Shown: positions 1 through 7,941, counted from the stretch's first letter. The stretch is DNA of 64,000 bases from Pseudomonadota bacterium (GCA_021792365.1 JAJYUT010000005.1:248001-312000); one strand, 5' to 3'. The notes: a model not told the origin generated them from the letters alone. Program-made: numbers and translations.

Positions 1-712
1 GCGCCGGCAGCGCGCGCATCATGATGTGGAACCCGCGCATGGGCTCGAACACGCGGTTGATGAAGGTGACGACCGGCGTCGTGCCGTCGATCTCTCGCGT
101 CTCGCCGAGCTTCAGCCTGGCGTTGGGCCGGCGCTTGATGCGATCGGTATCGATCCCCTCGTGAATGATGAGCGCGCGGTCCCGCAGCGCGGGCGGGAAG
201 GCACTGGCCTGGAACGGCGTGGGGCAGATGATGCGGTCGGCATCCGCATAGGTCATCGCCATCACGGCGTTCTTGGCATGGACCCTGAACGCATCCGGCG
301 CGCCCTGGTCCGAGAACTCGGGGTCGAAGCCGACGTCGCCGCCCTTGGCCTTGTAATAGAACTCGCCGACCAGGATCTGCCGCGCGAGGGGGAAGACCTC
401 CTTCATGAAGGCGACTTCGCCCCAAGCGGGATGGCCGATGACGAGGTCCGGCTCGAAACCGGACTCCTTCAGTTGCAGCGCGCAATCCGCAGCCGCGCGA
501 CCGCGGATCAGGTCCGCCTCCGCACGGACCGCTAGATCGAGAATGCCCGGTGTGGAGGAGCGCTTGCTCTTCCATTGCAGCAGGGGAATGCCCTCCACCT
601 GCCGCCCGCCTTGCGCGATCGCGGCGCATTGATGGCCGGCGGACAACAGCGAAGGAAGCAGGAATTCGAAGCGACCGGGAAAGTTGTTATGGACGAAGAG
701 GATCTTTGCCAT
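1..712 (-). CDS. Glycosyltransferase family 4-type protein, partial (C-terminus outside window)
   Basis: The gene is cut by the left window edge; about 237 N-terminal residues are visible, beginning MAKILFVHNNFPGRF at the ATG ending at 712. The opening ILFVHNNFPGRF followed by a helix, a first Rossmann-like half, HPAWGE near residue 95, and a later stretch containing IIHEGIDTDRI are typical of GT-B fold glycosyltransferases (GT4, Glyco_trans_4_3 type) that build exopolysaccharide or lipopolysaccharide. The HEGID/R segment corresponds to the linker leading into the nucleotide-sugar binding half, which is not in view. No obvious Shine-Dalgarno sequence precedes the ATG. The acceptor and donor cannot be told. 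The assignment to the fold is firm; the exact role is unknown. Confidence 0.8.
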   Translation of the reverse strand, partial: MAKILFVHNNFPGRFEFLLPSLLSAGHQCAAIAQGGRQVEGIPLLQWKSKRSSTPGILDLAVRAEADLIRGRAAADCALQLKESGFEPDLVIGHPAWGEVAFMKEVFPLARQILVGEFYYKAKGGDVGFDPEFSDQGAPDAFRVHAKNAVMAMTYADADRIICPTPFQASAFPPALRDRALIIHEGIDTDRIKRRPNARLKLGETREIDGTTPVVTFINRVFEPMRGFHIMMRALPA

Positions 713-828
713 TCGTGCGTGAGGGGTTGCCTGCCGCGCCTCGGGCACCTTCTTCCGTTCCGCAAGTGCGGTCAAGCCGCCCTCGGGGAGGCCGATTGCT
801 CCATCGCACCCTTGACAGGGGGGCGCGC

Positions 829-852
829 CGGGCATCTACCTGCAGATGCCCG
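829..852. repeat. Perfect 9-bp inverted repeat between glycosyltransferase and gene remnants
   Basis: CGGGCATCT at 829-837 pairs with AGATGCCCG at 844-852 around a 6-nt loop. It lies in the 713-871 gap, upstream of the decayed genes and downstream of a TTGACA (812-817 region). It could be an operator left from the lost operon or a simple stem-loop; no T-run follows on either strand, so a terminator role is not supported. Confidence 0.4.
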
Positions 853-871
853 CTCGCGCAGCAAGGAGCCG

Positions 872-1020
872 ATGCAGGCGGTCAGGCGCCTCAGCCTCGA
901 CGGACAGACGGTGAGACCGTGGCGCTGCTCGGGTCCTCTTGCGTCGGCAAGACCAGCGCTGCGCATGATCGCCGGCTTCGAGGCAGTGACGGAGGGCCAA
1001 ACTGGATCGGCCGCGAGATA
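872..1020 (+). pseudogene. Remnant of an ABC transporter ATP-binding protein (Walker A region, frameshifted)
   Basis: Read across two compensating frame changes, the plus strand gives VRRLSLDGQTV, then VALLGSSCVGKTSA, then LRMIAGFEAVTEG. This is the N-terminal block of an importer ATPase (usual form: GE-VALLGPSGCGKTT-LRMIAGFE-PT-G). The Walker A lysine and following residues are still legible, but the frame is broken just before and just after the motif, and nothing downstream of the first 50 or so residues is recognisable. It directly precedes a second fragment of an unrelated enzyme, so a large internal deletion probably joined two genes. The call rests on motif reading only. Confidence 0.65.
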
Positions 1021-1066
1021 CCCAGGCCCGCGCCTTGATCCGCCCGCGCCGGCCTCGCGACACGTC

Positions 1067-1255
1067 TGCGGCGCGATCCTGGAGATCGTCTGGCTGGAGC
1101 CGCCGCCGCCTGACGCACGTCTGCTCAAGCTTGACAATGTCATGCTGGCGCCGCACATCGCCGGCGCCACCACCACCGTGCGGAGCGCTGCCCGCATGAT
1201 CGCCGAGAAGATCCGGCGCCATGCAGCGGGCGAGCCGCCGCTCAATCCCTGCTGA
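1067..1255 (+). pseudogene. C-terminal remnant of a D-isomer-specific 2-hydroxyacid dehydrogenase
   Basis: The last 62 codons of an open frame read GAILEIVWLEPPPPDARLL, then LDNVMLAPHIAGATT, ending PPLNPC and TGA. This matches the C-terminal end of phosphoglycerate/hydroxyacid dehydrogenases (A-LDVF--EP-PPD-PLL-LDNV-L-PHIAGAT), including the histidine of the PHIAG motif. The NAD-binding domain and the first catalytic residues are absent: upstream sequence turns into ABC-ATPase debris. The fragment stops 8 bp before the start of the intact aldolase gene, whose ribosome binding site (GAGGA) overlaps its stop, so the aldolase was probably the next gene in the original operon. Confidence 0.7.
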
Positions 1256-1263
1256 GGAATTTT

Positions 1264-1965
1264 ATGAAGAAGGAAGAGATGGAACTGCGCAGGGGGATCA
1301 TTGCCGCGTGCCGGGCGATGAACTCCCTCGGCATAAACCAAGGCACGTCGGGCAATATCAGCGCGCGCTACCGCGACGCCATGCTGATCACGCCCTCGGG
1401 CGTGCCGTACGAGGATCTGAAGCCTGGCGACATCGCGACCATGCCGCTCAAGGGCGAATACGGATCCTGGAGCGGGCCCCTCAACCCGTCCTCCGAGTGG
1501 CGCTTTCATCTCGACATCATGCGCTCGCGGCCCGAGGTCGGCTCGGTGGTGCACACCCACAGCACCTATGCCACCACGCTCGCGATCTGCGGCAAGGAGA
1601 TACCGGCGATCCACTACATGGTGGCGGCGTCCGGCGGGCCGAACATCCGCGTCGCGCCCTACGCTACCTACGGCACCCTGGAACTGTCGGCACTGGCGCT
1701 CAAGGCGTTGGAGGGGCGCACCTGCTGCCTCTTGCGCAACCACGGCGTGATCGCGACCGGCGCCAACATCAAGCGCGCGCTGTGGCTGGCGGCGGAGATC
1801 GAGACGCTAGCGCGGCAATACTACCTCTCGCTGTCGATCGGCGGCGCGCAGGTCCTGCCCGATGACGAGATCGCGCACGTAGTCGAGAAGTTCAAGAATT
1901 ATGGCCCGAAGGCGAAGCCGACCGCACCGGCCGCCACGAAGAAGGGGGCCAACCCCGCGAAGTAA
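1264..1965 (+). CDS. fucA: Class II aldolase, L-fuculose-phosphate aldolase-like
   Basis: A 233-residue protein of the class II aldolase/adducin family, the usual length for FucA. These zinc enzymes cleave fuculose-1-phosphate (or a similar ketose phosphate) into dihydroxyacetone phosphate and lactaldehyde. Seen in the sequence: the phosphate loop GTSGNIS at 27-33, the catalytic glutamate in SSEW (E78), zinc ligands in HTH (97-99) and a third histidine in RNHG (H160). The tail (about 205-233) is a low-complexity K/A/P-rich extension. Start chosen for the GAGGA 6-7 nt upstream. It follows remnants of a decayed operon and stands alone, ending before a stem-loop. Substrate could also be a 4-phospho-erythronate/threonate-type compound; a FGGY kinase that might feed it lies 42 kb away. 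Confidence 0.85.
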   Translation: MKKEEMELRRGIIAACRAMNSLGINQGTSGNISARYRDAMLITPSGVPYEDLKPGDIATMPLKGEYGSWSGPLNPSSEWRFHLDIMRSRPEVGSVVHTHSTYATTLAICGKEIPAIHYMVAASGGPNIRVAPYATYGTLELSALALKALEGRTCCLLRNHGVIATGANIKRALWLAAEIETLARQYYLSLSIGGAQVLPDDEIAHVVEKFKNYGPKAKPTAPAATKKGANPAK

Positions 1966-2012
1966 GTTGCAAGGTGTCGCCAACCGCTCTCTGCTCTGTC
2001 ACCCTGCGCAGG

Positions 2013-2036
2013 CGCCTCACGCGGCAGCGTGAGGCG
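2013..2036 (+). terminator. Stem-loop downstream of the aldolase gene
   Basis: CGCCTCACGC (2013-2022) and GCGTGAGGCG (2027-2036) form a perfect 10-bp stem with a GGCA tetraloop, 48 bp after the fucA stop. There is no T-run, so it may act as a Rho-type or RNA-stabilising stem. The surrounding 1980-2130 stretch (CTGTCACCCTG ... AATGGGTTCCAGCT) resembles the palindromic repeat at 19616-19701, so the hairpin may be part of such a repeat. Confidence 0.5.
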
Positions 2037-2156
2037 ATCTGGTCCGGGATCTATGCGGCATCGAACAATGATTGGCGGGAGCAGCCAGCACGCCGCGACG
2101 CGAACGGCCTGATGGAATGGGTTCCAGCTGGCGCTGCGCTTGGCCCCGGCGCGCGC

Positions 2157-2834
2157 CTAGCGCCGACCGCCCACCTCATCGATATGATGCAGCAGATCGG
2201 CCGGATCCTCATAGACCCGGTAGGCGCTGCTGCGCTCCAGTTCCTCGCGGCCATAGCCGCCGGACAGCAATCCGATGCCGAGCGCGTGGGCGCGCCGCGC
2301 CGCCAGCATGTCCCAGATGCTGTCACCCACCACGCAGGCCGTGGTGATGTCGACCCCCAGCCGCTGCGCTGCTTCGAGGAACAGGTCCGGATCTGGCTTG
2401 GCGTATTTCACCTGGTCGCGCGTGACGACCGGAATGCTGTCGAAATCGACACCGAGGTTCTCGATCACGGGGCGCGCCGTCTCCATCCGTCCGCTGGTCG
2501 CGATGGCCCAGGGAATCTTCGCCGCGGTCAGATAGGCCAGCAGCTCGCGCGCGCCGGGCAGAGGCGGAATCTTGCGCGCGCGCTTCAGGTACGCTTCGGC
2601 GTGCAACCGGCGAAGCCGACTGATCCGCTCGTCGGTAATGTCGAGCCCGGTCTCGCGCAACAGCATGTTGGTGAAGAGGCCGCCGCTCATGCCGATCTTG
2701 CGATGGATGCGCCAGACGGAGAGCTCGATGCCCTCTTCATCCAGTGCATCGCGCCAGGCGAGGACGTGCTCGTACACGCTGTCCACCAGCGTGCCATCGA
2801 GATCGAACAGAAACGAGGTCTGAAGGCGCGCCAT
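2157..2834 (-). CDS. HAD-superfamily phosphatase (beta-phosphoglucomutase/Gph-like)
   Basis: A 225-residue haloacid dehalogenase hydrolase. The nucleophile motif FDLDGTLVDS lies at about 10-19 (D11, D13), motif II Thr/Ser in IATSG near 111, the lysine in the KYAKPDPD block near 143, and the acidic VVGDSIWD motif near 168. The helical cap between motif I and II is the size of subclass I phosphatases that act on small sugar phosphates. A GTG three bases upstream is in frame, but the AAGGAG lies 5 nt before the ATG at 2834, so that ATG is chosen. It is divergent from the TetR gene, and a palindrome of TetR-operator type sits 51 bp upstream, suggesting control by that regulator. Substrate unknown. 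Confidence 0.85.
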   Translation of the reverse strand: MARLQTSFLFDLDGTLVDSVYEHVLAWRDALDEEGIELSVWRIHRKIGMSGGLFTNMLLRETGLDITDERISRLRRLHAEAYLKRARKIPPLPGARELLAYLTAAKIPWAIATSGRMETARPVIENLGVDFDSIPVVTRDQVKYAKPDPDLFLEAAQRLGVDITTACVVGDSIWDMLAARRAHALGIGLLSGGYGREELERSSAYRVYEDPADLLHHIDEVGGRR

Positions 2835-2884
2835 CACAACTCCTTGACAGGATCATTTTGAGCCAATGCTCTCAGACATTGCTG

Positions 2885-2902
2885 ATACAAACCAGTCTGT
2901 AT
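2885..2902. promoter_or_regulatory. TetR-family operator palindrome
   Basis: ATACAAACCAGTCTGTAT is an 18-bp near-perfect dyad of the form ATACARACYRGTYTGTAT. This is the classic operator shape for TetR regulators whose recognition helix resembles KMTLYRHF. It lies in the 184-bp intergenic region shared by the HAD gene and the tetR gene, 51 bp before the former and 117 bp before the latter, so it could control both. Confidence 0.7.
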
Positions 2903-3018
2903 AAACAGCAATCCTGTCGATCTTCTCCACACCGCGGACCTACAACGGCATAGCCAAAGTCACACGCCATGGGCTATGCACAGGTCTGCTACGCGACCGC
3001 GAGCGGTGGAGTACTCCT

Positions 3019-3615
3019 TTGCACAATAACTCGGAAACCATCGGGACGGTGGGGCGGCAGGACGCACGCGAAAGGATTCTGGAGGCGGCCTATCGTCTGT
3101 TCGCCCATCAAGGCACCCGCCCGGTTGGCGTGGATGCCATCATCGAGAAGTCCGGCGTCGCGAAGATGACGCTGTACCGGCACTTCAAGTCGAAACAGGA
3201 CCTGGTGCTGGCCTTCCTGGATCGGCGGGCGGCGCTCTGGACCGAGGGGTGGCTGATCCGCGAGATCGGCCTTCGGGCCAAGGATCCGAGGAATCGGCTG
3301 CTGGCGATCTTCGATGCGTACCACGATTGGTTTCAGATCGAGGATTTCGAAGGCTGCACCTTCATCAATGTCTTGCTGGAGTATCAGGCCGGCAATCCGC
3401 TACGCGTCGCGGCGGCCGGCCATCTCGCCAGGATACGCGGCTTCGTGCTCGATTTGGCGAGACAGGCGGGGCTCCGGGATGTTCCGGATTTCTGCGAAAC
3501 CTGGCTCATGCTCATGAAGGGCTCGATCATCTCGGCGGCGGAAGGCAACCGCCAGGCCGCCCTGCAGGCCAGACCCGCCGCCGCGCTCATCCTCGACCGC
3601 TGGCCGAAGGAATAG
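3019..3615 (+). CDS. TetR/AcrR-family transcriptional regulator
   Basis: A 198-residue regulator with the N-terminal TetR helix-turn-helix (about residues 14-60): ARERILEAAYRLFA, GVDAIIEKSGVAK and the recognition helix MTLYRHFKSKQDL. The C-terminal ligand domain has no recognisable signature beyond a cysteine-containing GCTFINVLLEY segment common in TetR proteins of this subgroup. The start is a TTG with GGTGGAG 7 nt upstream; the DNA-binding domain begins about 14 residues later, which fits the family. It is divergent from the HAD phosphatase with the palindrome at 2885-2902 between them, and convergent with the methyltransferase gene. Ligand unknown. Confidence 0.88.
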   Translation: MHNNSETIGTVGRQDARERILEAAYRLFAHQGTRPVGVDAIIEKSGVAKMTLYRHFKSKQDLVLAFLDRRAALWTEGWLIREIGLRAKDPRNRLLAIFDAYHDWFQIEDFEGCTFINVLLEYQAGNPLRVAAAGHLARIRGFVLDLARQAGLRDVPDFCETWLMLMKGSIISAAEGNRQAALQARPAAALILDRWPKE

Positions 3616-3622
3616 GCACCCA

Positions 3623-3655
3623 CCATCATGGCAAGGCGACGCCCTGCCATGATGG
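3623..3655. terminator. Bidirectional stem-loop between convergent tetR and methyltransferase genes
   Basis: CCATCATGGCA (3623-3633) pairs with TGCCATGATGG (3645-3655), an 11-bp perfect stem with an 11-nt loop, sitting 7 bp after the tetR stop and 15 bp after the end of the opposing methyltransferase. No T-run is present. The arms share the word CATGGCAAGGC with the repeat at 27600-27703, so it may be a minimal copy of that repeat family as well as a terminator. Confidence 0.5.
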
Positions 3656-3670
3656 ATGGATTTGAGCCTC

Positions 3671-4720
3671 CTACGGCCTTGCTTCGAGCACCATATTGAA
3701 GGGCGTCTCGGTCGCGCGGCGAACGCGCGAGAACCCGCCCTGTCGGACAATCTCGGACAAGCGCTTCTCACCTGCCTGGGCGCCCAGGGCCGCACCGACC
3801 TCCTGGCTCAGGGAGGAGGGCACGCAGACCGCCGTCGAGAACGCGTAAAACACGCGCCCAACGGGATTGAGATTGTCGGAGAGACTGTCGCCTGCCATCG
3901 GTTCCACCAGCATCAGCGTCCCGTCCGGCTTCAGCGCCTTGCGCGCGTGGGCTGCGGCGCCGACCGGATCGCCCATGTCGTGAAGCGCGTCGAACATCGT
4001 GATCAGGTCGAAGCCTGACTCCGCGAAGTCCTGCGCGCGCCCGGTCTCGAAGCGCACGTTGGGCAGCTGCTTGGCATGTTCCCTGGCATGCTCGATCGAA
4101 GTCGCGTGGAAGTCGATCCCGACGAATTGCGCGTTCGGGAACGCCTCGGCCATGATGATGGTCGATGCGCCGTGGCCGCAGCCGACATCGGCGACCTTGG
4201 CGCCGCGCTCAAGCTTGCGCACCACGCCCTCCAGAGCGGGGAGCCATCCGGAGATGAGGTTCGCCCGGTAGCCCGGCCGGAAGAACCGCTCGACGCCGCA
4301 GAACAGGCAATTGCAGCGCTGACCCCAACCGAGGCCCGAGCCGGTGCGGAAGGCCTCCTCCAGCCTCGGCTGATCGGCGAATACCGCGGCGAGCGAATGG
4401 AAGCCGCCGGTCATGTTGACCACGCTATCCTCGTCGGCGAACACGGCCGCCTGTTCGGGCGAGAGGTGGAATGTCCCCTCACGGGCGTCATGGGTCACGA
4501 AGCCCGATGCGGCCTGCGAGGCCAGCCATTCGCGCACCAGCCGCTCTTGCGTTCCGGTTCTGGCCGCAAGCTGCTCCGACGTGACGGGCTGGCCATCGGC
4601 CATCGCGCGATACAGGCCCAGCCGGTCGCCGGTGAAGACCAGGGCCGCATTCGCGGCGGCGCCGAGTTCGTTCACCATCGTACCGAGCAGGGGCTCAAGC
4701 TTTTTCATATCCAGTGTCAT
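3671..4720 (-). CDS. Class I SAM-dependent methyltransferase with N-terminal winged helix
   Basis: A 349-residue protein. Residues about 15-90 look like the winged-helix dimerisation domain of Rv2258c-type methyltransferases (ALVFTGDRLGLYRAM ... TSEQLAARTGTQERLVREWL). The catalytic domain carries the SAM motif I VADVGCGHGAS at 176-186, the acidic end of strand 2 in GIDFH near 203, and motif IV in DLITMFDALHDMGDP. A cysteine-rich segment CNCLFCG at 137-142 is notable. It probably methylates a small molecule; the substrate is not evident. AAGGA 8 nt upstream supports the ATG at 4720. It is divergent from the GlxA-type regulator, which may control it. Confidence 0.85.
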   Translation of the reverse strand: MTLDMKKLEPLLGTMVNELGAAANAALVFTGDRLGLYRAMADGQPVTSEQLAARTGTQERLVREWLASQAASGFVTHDAREGTFHLSPEQAAVFADEDSVVNMTGGFHSLAAVFADQPRLEEAFRTGSGLGWGQRCNCLFCGVERFFRPGYRANLISGWLPALEGVVRKLERGAKVADVGCGHGASTIIMAEAFPNAQFVGIDFHATSIEHAREHAKQLPNVRFETGRAQDFAESGFDLITMFDALHDMGDPVGAAAHARKALKPDGTLMLVEPMAGDSLSDNLNPVGRVFYAFSTAVCVPSSLSQEVGAALGAQAGEKRLSEIVRQGGFSRVRRATETPFNMVLEARP

Positions 4721-4908
4721 GGTTCGGTTCCTTCAGTGTCCGCGCCTTGAGATATGTCTGCCGGCCCGGTCGGCGCTGTGAACTGCGCCACACGGGCTCG
4801 CGAACAGACGGGGTGGCGCGATGGGCGGGGAACATAGGGATGGCGCGGACCCGCAGTGAGAGGCAGAATAGCCGGGATAGAGCCACTTGGGCCAAGCCAA
4901 GCCGAGCC

Positions 4909-6081
4909 ATGAACCGCAAGCGAATCCACGTCAGCCTGATCGTGTTCCCGGAATGCGACCCGTCGATCGTCTATGGCGTGTTCGACACGCTGTGGTTTGC
5001 CGGCTCCCGGTGGGAGGCCGGGAAGGGCCTCAACCGCGACGAAGCGCTGTTCGATCCGCAACTCGTGACTGCCGATTCAGGTCCCCTCCTGCTCTGCACC
5101 GGCGTCACTATTGTTCCGCAAGCCACGATCAACGAGGTCGCCCGCACCGAGGTCGTGTTCGTGCCAAACGTGATGGTCTATTCCCCCAACGACCTGCGCG
5201 CGCTGGACCGGCGGCTGCTGGACTGGATCGTGCGCATGCACGCGAACGGGGCTCACCTCTATGCCGCCTGCGGCGGCTCATTGGTCCTGGCGGAGGCAGG
5301 GCTGCTGCACGGCCAGCAGGCGACCACCCATGTGGGCTACGCGCCTCTGTTCCGGCAGCAATACCCGAACGTCGACCTGCACGAGGATCGCATCCTCGTA
5401 CAAACAGGGGCGGGCCATAGCATCCTGTGCTGCGGCGGCGCGTCGTCCTGGCAGGATCTGGCGCTTCTGCTGATCGCCAAGACGGCCGGAACGGAAGAGG
5501 CGATCCGCGTTTCCAAGTTCTTCCTCTACCAATGGCACCGCGACGGGCAGCTTCCCTACGCGTCGATGGCCGCCAACGTCCAGCACGGCGATGCTGTGAT
5601 CCTGCGCTGCCAGACCTGGCTGGCCGAGAACTACGAGCGCCCCGACATCGTAGCCGCGCTGGCGCGGCGTTCGGGGCTTCCCAAGCGCACCTTCGACCGG
5701 CGGTTCAAAGCTGCGACCGGCTATTCGCCTTTGGCCTATGTCCAGGCGTTGCGCGTCGAGGAAGCCAAGCACCTGCTGGAAACCGGCAATCAGCCGATCG
5801 AGGCGATCGCGGAGGAAGTTGGATATGCGGACCTTGCGTCCTTCCGGCGCCTGTTCCGCCGGCTGTCCGGGATATCGCCCGGGGAGTATCGCAGGAAGCT
5901 TCAGTTGCCGCCCATCATCGGCCAGCTTGCGGGCCCACAGCGGGCGCCCGAGCCTCGGGGGATCAAGCGAAAAGCGCCGAGAGCGCAGGATCTTCCGCAG
6001 GCCGCGCGAACCGGAACCGCGTCACCTGCCGGTAGACGTCGCCGGGCCGCAGCACGACCGGCGAGAAGTGCGCGCGGTTGA
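4909..6081 (+). CDS. GlxA-family AraC-type transcriptional regulator
   Basis: About 390 residues: an N-terminal DJ-1/PfpI-like domain (about 8-180, with the AACGGSLVLAEAGLL nucleophile-elbow region) and a C-terminal AraC helix-turn-helix pair (about 235-320: VAALARRSGLPKRTFDRRF and IEAIAEEVGYADLASFRRLF). This is the GlxA layout; such proteins sense small metabolites and activate adjacent genes. The frame is open further upstream (from 4714), but family homology begins at MNRKRIHVSLIVFPE, so the ATG at 4909 is used. The last 60 or so residues are an Arg/Ala/Pro-rich tail beyond the normal end of the family, and they overlap the 3' end of galM on the other strand by 119 bp. Target probably the divergent methyltransferase gene. 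Confidence 0.85.
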   Translation: MNRKRIHVSLIVFPECDPSIVYGVFDTLWFAGSRWEAGKGLNRDEALFDPQLVTADSGPLLLCTGVTIVPQATINEVARTEVVFVPNVMVYSPNDLRALDRRLLDWIVRMHANGAHLYAACGGSLVLAEAGLLHGQQATTHVGYAPLFRQQYPNVDLHEDRILVQTGAGHSILCCGGASSWQDLALLLIAKTAGTEEAIRVSKFFLYQWHRDGQLPYASMAANVQHGDAVILRCQTWLAENYERPDIVAALARRSGLPKRTFDRRFKAATGYSPLAYVQALRVEEAKHLLETGNQPIEAIAEEVGYADLASFRRLFRRLSGISPGEYRRKLQLPPIIGQLAGPQRAPEPRGIKRKAPRAQDLPQAARTGTASPAGRRRRAAARPARSARG

Positions 6082-7018
6082 CCGAATCGGGAAAGCGCTG
6101 CGGCTCCAGGCACAGGCCCCGGTAGGGCAGGTGCGGCTCCCCATCATAGGCTTCGTCCGAAGGCGCGAGGCGGATGCCTTCATAGAACTGCAATCCGGGC
6201 TCGGTCGTCGACAGATCCATCGCGAGGTCGCCGCTCGGCGAAACGAGCTGCGCAGCCAAGGGCAGCTCGGCCGGTGCCGCATGCGGTATCCAGCCCTGGT
6301 CCAGCACGAAGTTGATGTCGTAGCCGGGGCCGCGATCGATGTGGATCGGGCGCAGCGTGCGGAAGTCATAGATGGTGCCGGCAACGCTGCGGATCTCTCC
6401 GGTCGGAATGAGCGACGGATCGAGCGGCGTGTAGAAGTCCGCCATCACCATCATGCGGTGGTCCCGCACGTCGCTGCCGGGCTGCAGCGTGAAATAGGAA
6501 TGGTGGCCGAGATTGCAAACGGTCGGTGCATCGGTGGTCGCGCTGAGCGTGATCGTCAGCGCGCCGGGGCCGTCGATCTCATAAGTGCAGTGTGCGGTGA
6601 GCGTGCCCGGATAGCCCTCGTCCCCGTCCGGCGATGTGAGCTCCAGCGTCACCGCGGTGTCCGTGGAGCCAACCAGCCGCCAGACGCGCTTGGAGAAGCC
6701 GTTCGGACCGCCATGCAGATGCACATGGTTGCCCTCGTTGACCGGCAGCGCGTAATGCTGGCCGTCCAGCGTGAACCCGCGACCGATGCGATTGATGCAG
6801 CGGCCGACCGTCGCGCCGATATAGGCGCGGCCATCGAGATAACCCTTCAGGGAACGATAGCCGAGCACGACCCGCCGCCTGGAATCGCCCACCGGAACGA
6901 TGAGGTCGTGCAGGATGGCGCCATAGGTCAGGATCGATGCCTCGGTCCCGCAACTCCCGCGCAGCCGGATCTCCTGGATTCCCTGGTCGCCCCACCGGCC
7001 GAATTCCGTGATCGACAT
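5963..7018 (-). CDS. galM: Galactose mutarotase (aldose 1-epimerase)
   Basis: A 351-residue aldose 1-epimerase, the normal length. It interconverts alpha and beta anomers of hexoses before dehydrogenase or kinase steps. Seen: NRIGRG at 76-81, HLHGG at 100-104, the catalytic histidine in NLGHHSYF (about 172), YDINF near 233, and the catalytic glutamate in CLEPQRFPDSVN (E305). No signal peptide, so cytoplasmic. It is divergent from the GntR operon across a 130-bp AT-rich promoter region and is likely to serve that sugar pathway. Its 3' end overlaps the tail of the GlxA-type regulator on the opposite strand. Confidence 0.93.
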   Translation of the reverse strand: MSITEFGRWGDQGIQEIRLRGSCGTEASILTYGAILHDLIVPVGDSRRRVVLGYRSLKGYLDGRAYIGATVGRCINRIGRGFTLDGQHYALPVNEGNHVHLHGGPNGFSKRVWRLVGSTDTAVTLELTSPDGDEGYPGTLTAHCTYEIDGPGALTITLSATTDAPTVCNLGHHSYFTLQPGSDVRDHRMMVMADFYTPLDPSLIPTGEIRSVAGTIYDFRTLRPIHIDRGPGYDINFVLDQGWIPHAAPAELPLAAQLVSPSGDLAMDLSTTEPGLQFYEGIRLAPSDEAYDGEPHLPYRGLCLEPQRFPDSVNRAHFSPVVLRPGDVYRQVTRFRFARPAEDPALSALFA

Positions 7019-7060
7019 GACGATCGTCCCGTTTTTGCTTTGTTTAGGTCCGGTACGGGG

Positions 7061-7111
7061 TTGACACGCGCCGGCTCCGGCACTGATAAAACATATAATA
7101 CTACAAATACC
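7061..7111. promoter_or_regulatory. Candidate promoter/operator between galM and the GntR operon
   Basis: TTGACA at 7061-7066 is followed after 18 bp by GATAAA (7085-7090), a fair plus-strand -35/-10 pair 60 bp before the gntR start. The adjacent patch 7087-7111 (ACATATAATACTACAAATAC) is the only strongly AT-rich block locally and contains a perfect TATAAT at 7094-7099; it is a likely binding site for the FadR-type regulator, but I do not see a clean dyad. Confidence 0.4.
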
Positions 7112-7148
7112 AGCCCACCGCTGCCGGATCTAAGGGAGGGTCCGTCTG

Positions 7149-7931
7149 TTGCAGGTCAAACGCAAGCCATCGCGCATGTTTTCGCAGCGCAGCATCCATG
7201 GCCGCATTGCACATGAGATCGGCCAGCAGATCCTGCGCGGCGACCTGCAGCCGGGCCAGATCCTGCCCAGCGAGATCGACCTCGGCGAGGGATTCGGCGT
7301 CAGCCGGACGGTCCTGCGCGAGGCCATCAAGGTGCTGGCGGCCAAGGGACTGGTCGAATCCCGGACCAAGATCGGCACGCGGGTGAAGCCGCGCGACCAG
7401 TGGAACATGCTCGATCCGGACGTCCTCTCCTGGAGCCTCGTTTCCAACGAGGCGGAGGATTACGCGCTGGCCGTGTCGGAGATGCGCCGGGTCCTGGAGC
7501 CCGCCGGCGCCGCCCTGGCGGCGCAGCGCGCGACGCCCGCGCAGGTCACCCGCATCCGCGCGGCCTTCGAGGCGATGGAAGCGGCCGGCCGGAACACGGA
7601 AGAGAGCGTCTATCACGATCTGCGGTTTCACCTGGCGATTCTGGAGGCGACCGGCAATCCGTTCCTGGTCTCCATGGGGCATGTGATCGAATCCGCGATC
7701 GCCTTCAATATCAAGCTTTCCGTGGAATTCCCGGCCCTGCGCATCCAATCGCTGCCGCTGCACCGCATCGTGCTGGAGCGGATCGAGAAGGGCGACCCGC
7801 GCGGGGCCCAGGCGGCAATGGTCAAGCTGCTGCAGGAGGCACAGATGGATATCGAACGAATTCTGGCTGGTCCGCGAAAGCGCGCTACGCGCGCGGCGTC
7901 CACGCGGCGGCTGCGTAAAGTACAGGAATAG
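7149..7931 (+). CDS. GntR/FadR-family regulator of the sugar-acid operon
   Basis: A 260-residue FadR-type GntR protein. The winged helix spans about 14-82 with the recognition segment SRTVLREAIKVLAAKGLVE at 52-70; the all-helical FCD ligand domain follows (about 100-235) with metal-site histidines in YHDLRFHLAIL and LHRIVLERI. FCD regulators usually sense sugar acids such as galactonate, gluconate or glucuronate and repress the adjacent operon. The start is a TTG with AGGGAGG 9 nt upstream; an in-frame ATG 27 bp later lacks such a site. It is followed after 10 bp by the IlvD-type dehydratase, so it heads and probably autoregulates the operon. Confidence 0.9.
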   Translation: MQVKRKPSRMFSQRSIHGRIAHEIGQQILRGDLQPGQILPSEIDLGEGFGVSRTVLREAIKVLAAKGLVESRTKIGTRVKPRDQWNMLDPDVLSWSLVSNEAEDYALAVSEMRRVLEPAGAALAAQRATPAQVTRIRAAFEAMEAAGRNTEESVYHDLRFHLAILEATGNPFLVSMGHVIESAIAFNIKLSVEFPALRIQSLPLHRIVLERIEKGDPRGAQAAMVKLLQEAQMDIERILAGPRKRATRAASTRRLRKVQE

Positions 7932-7941
7932 GAGTCGAACA

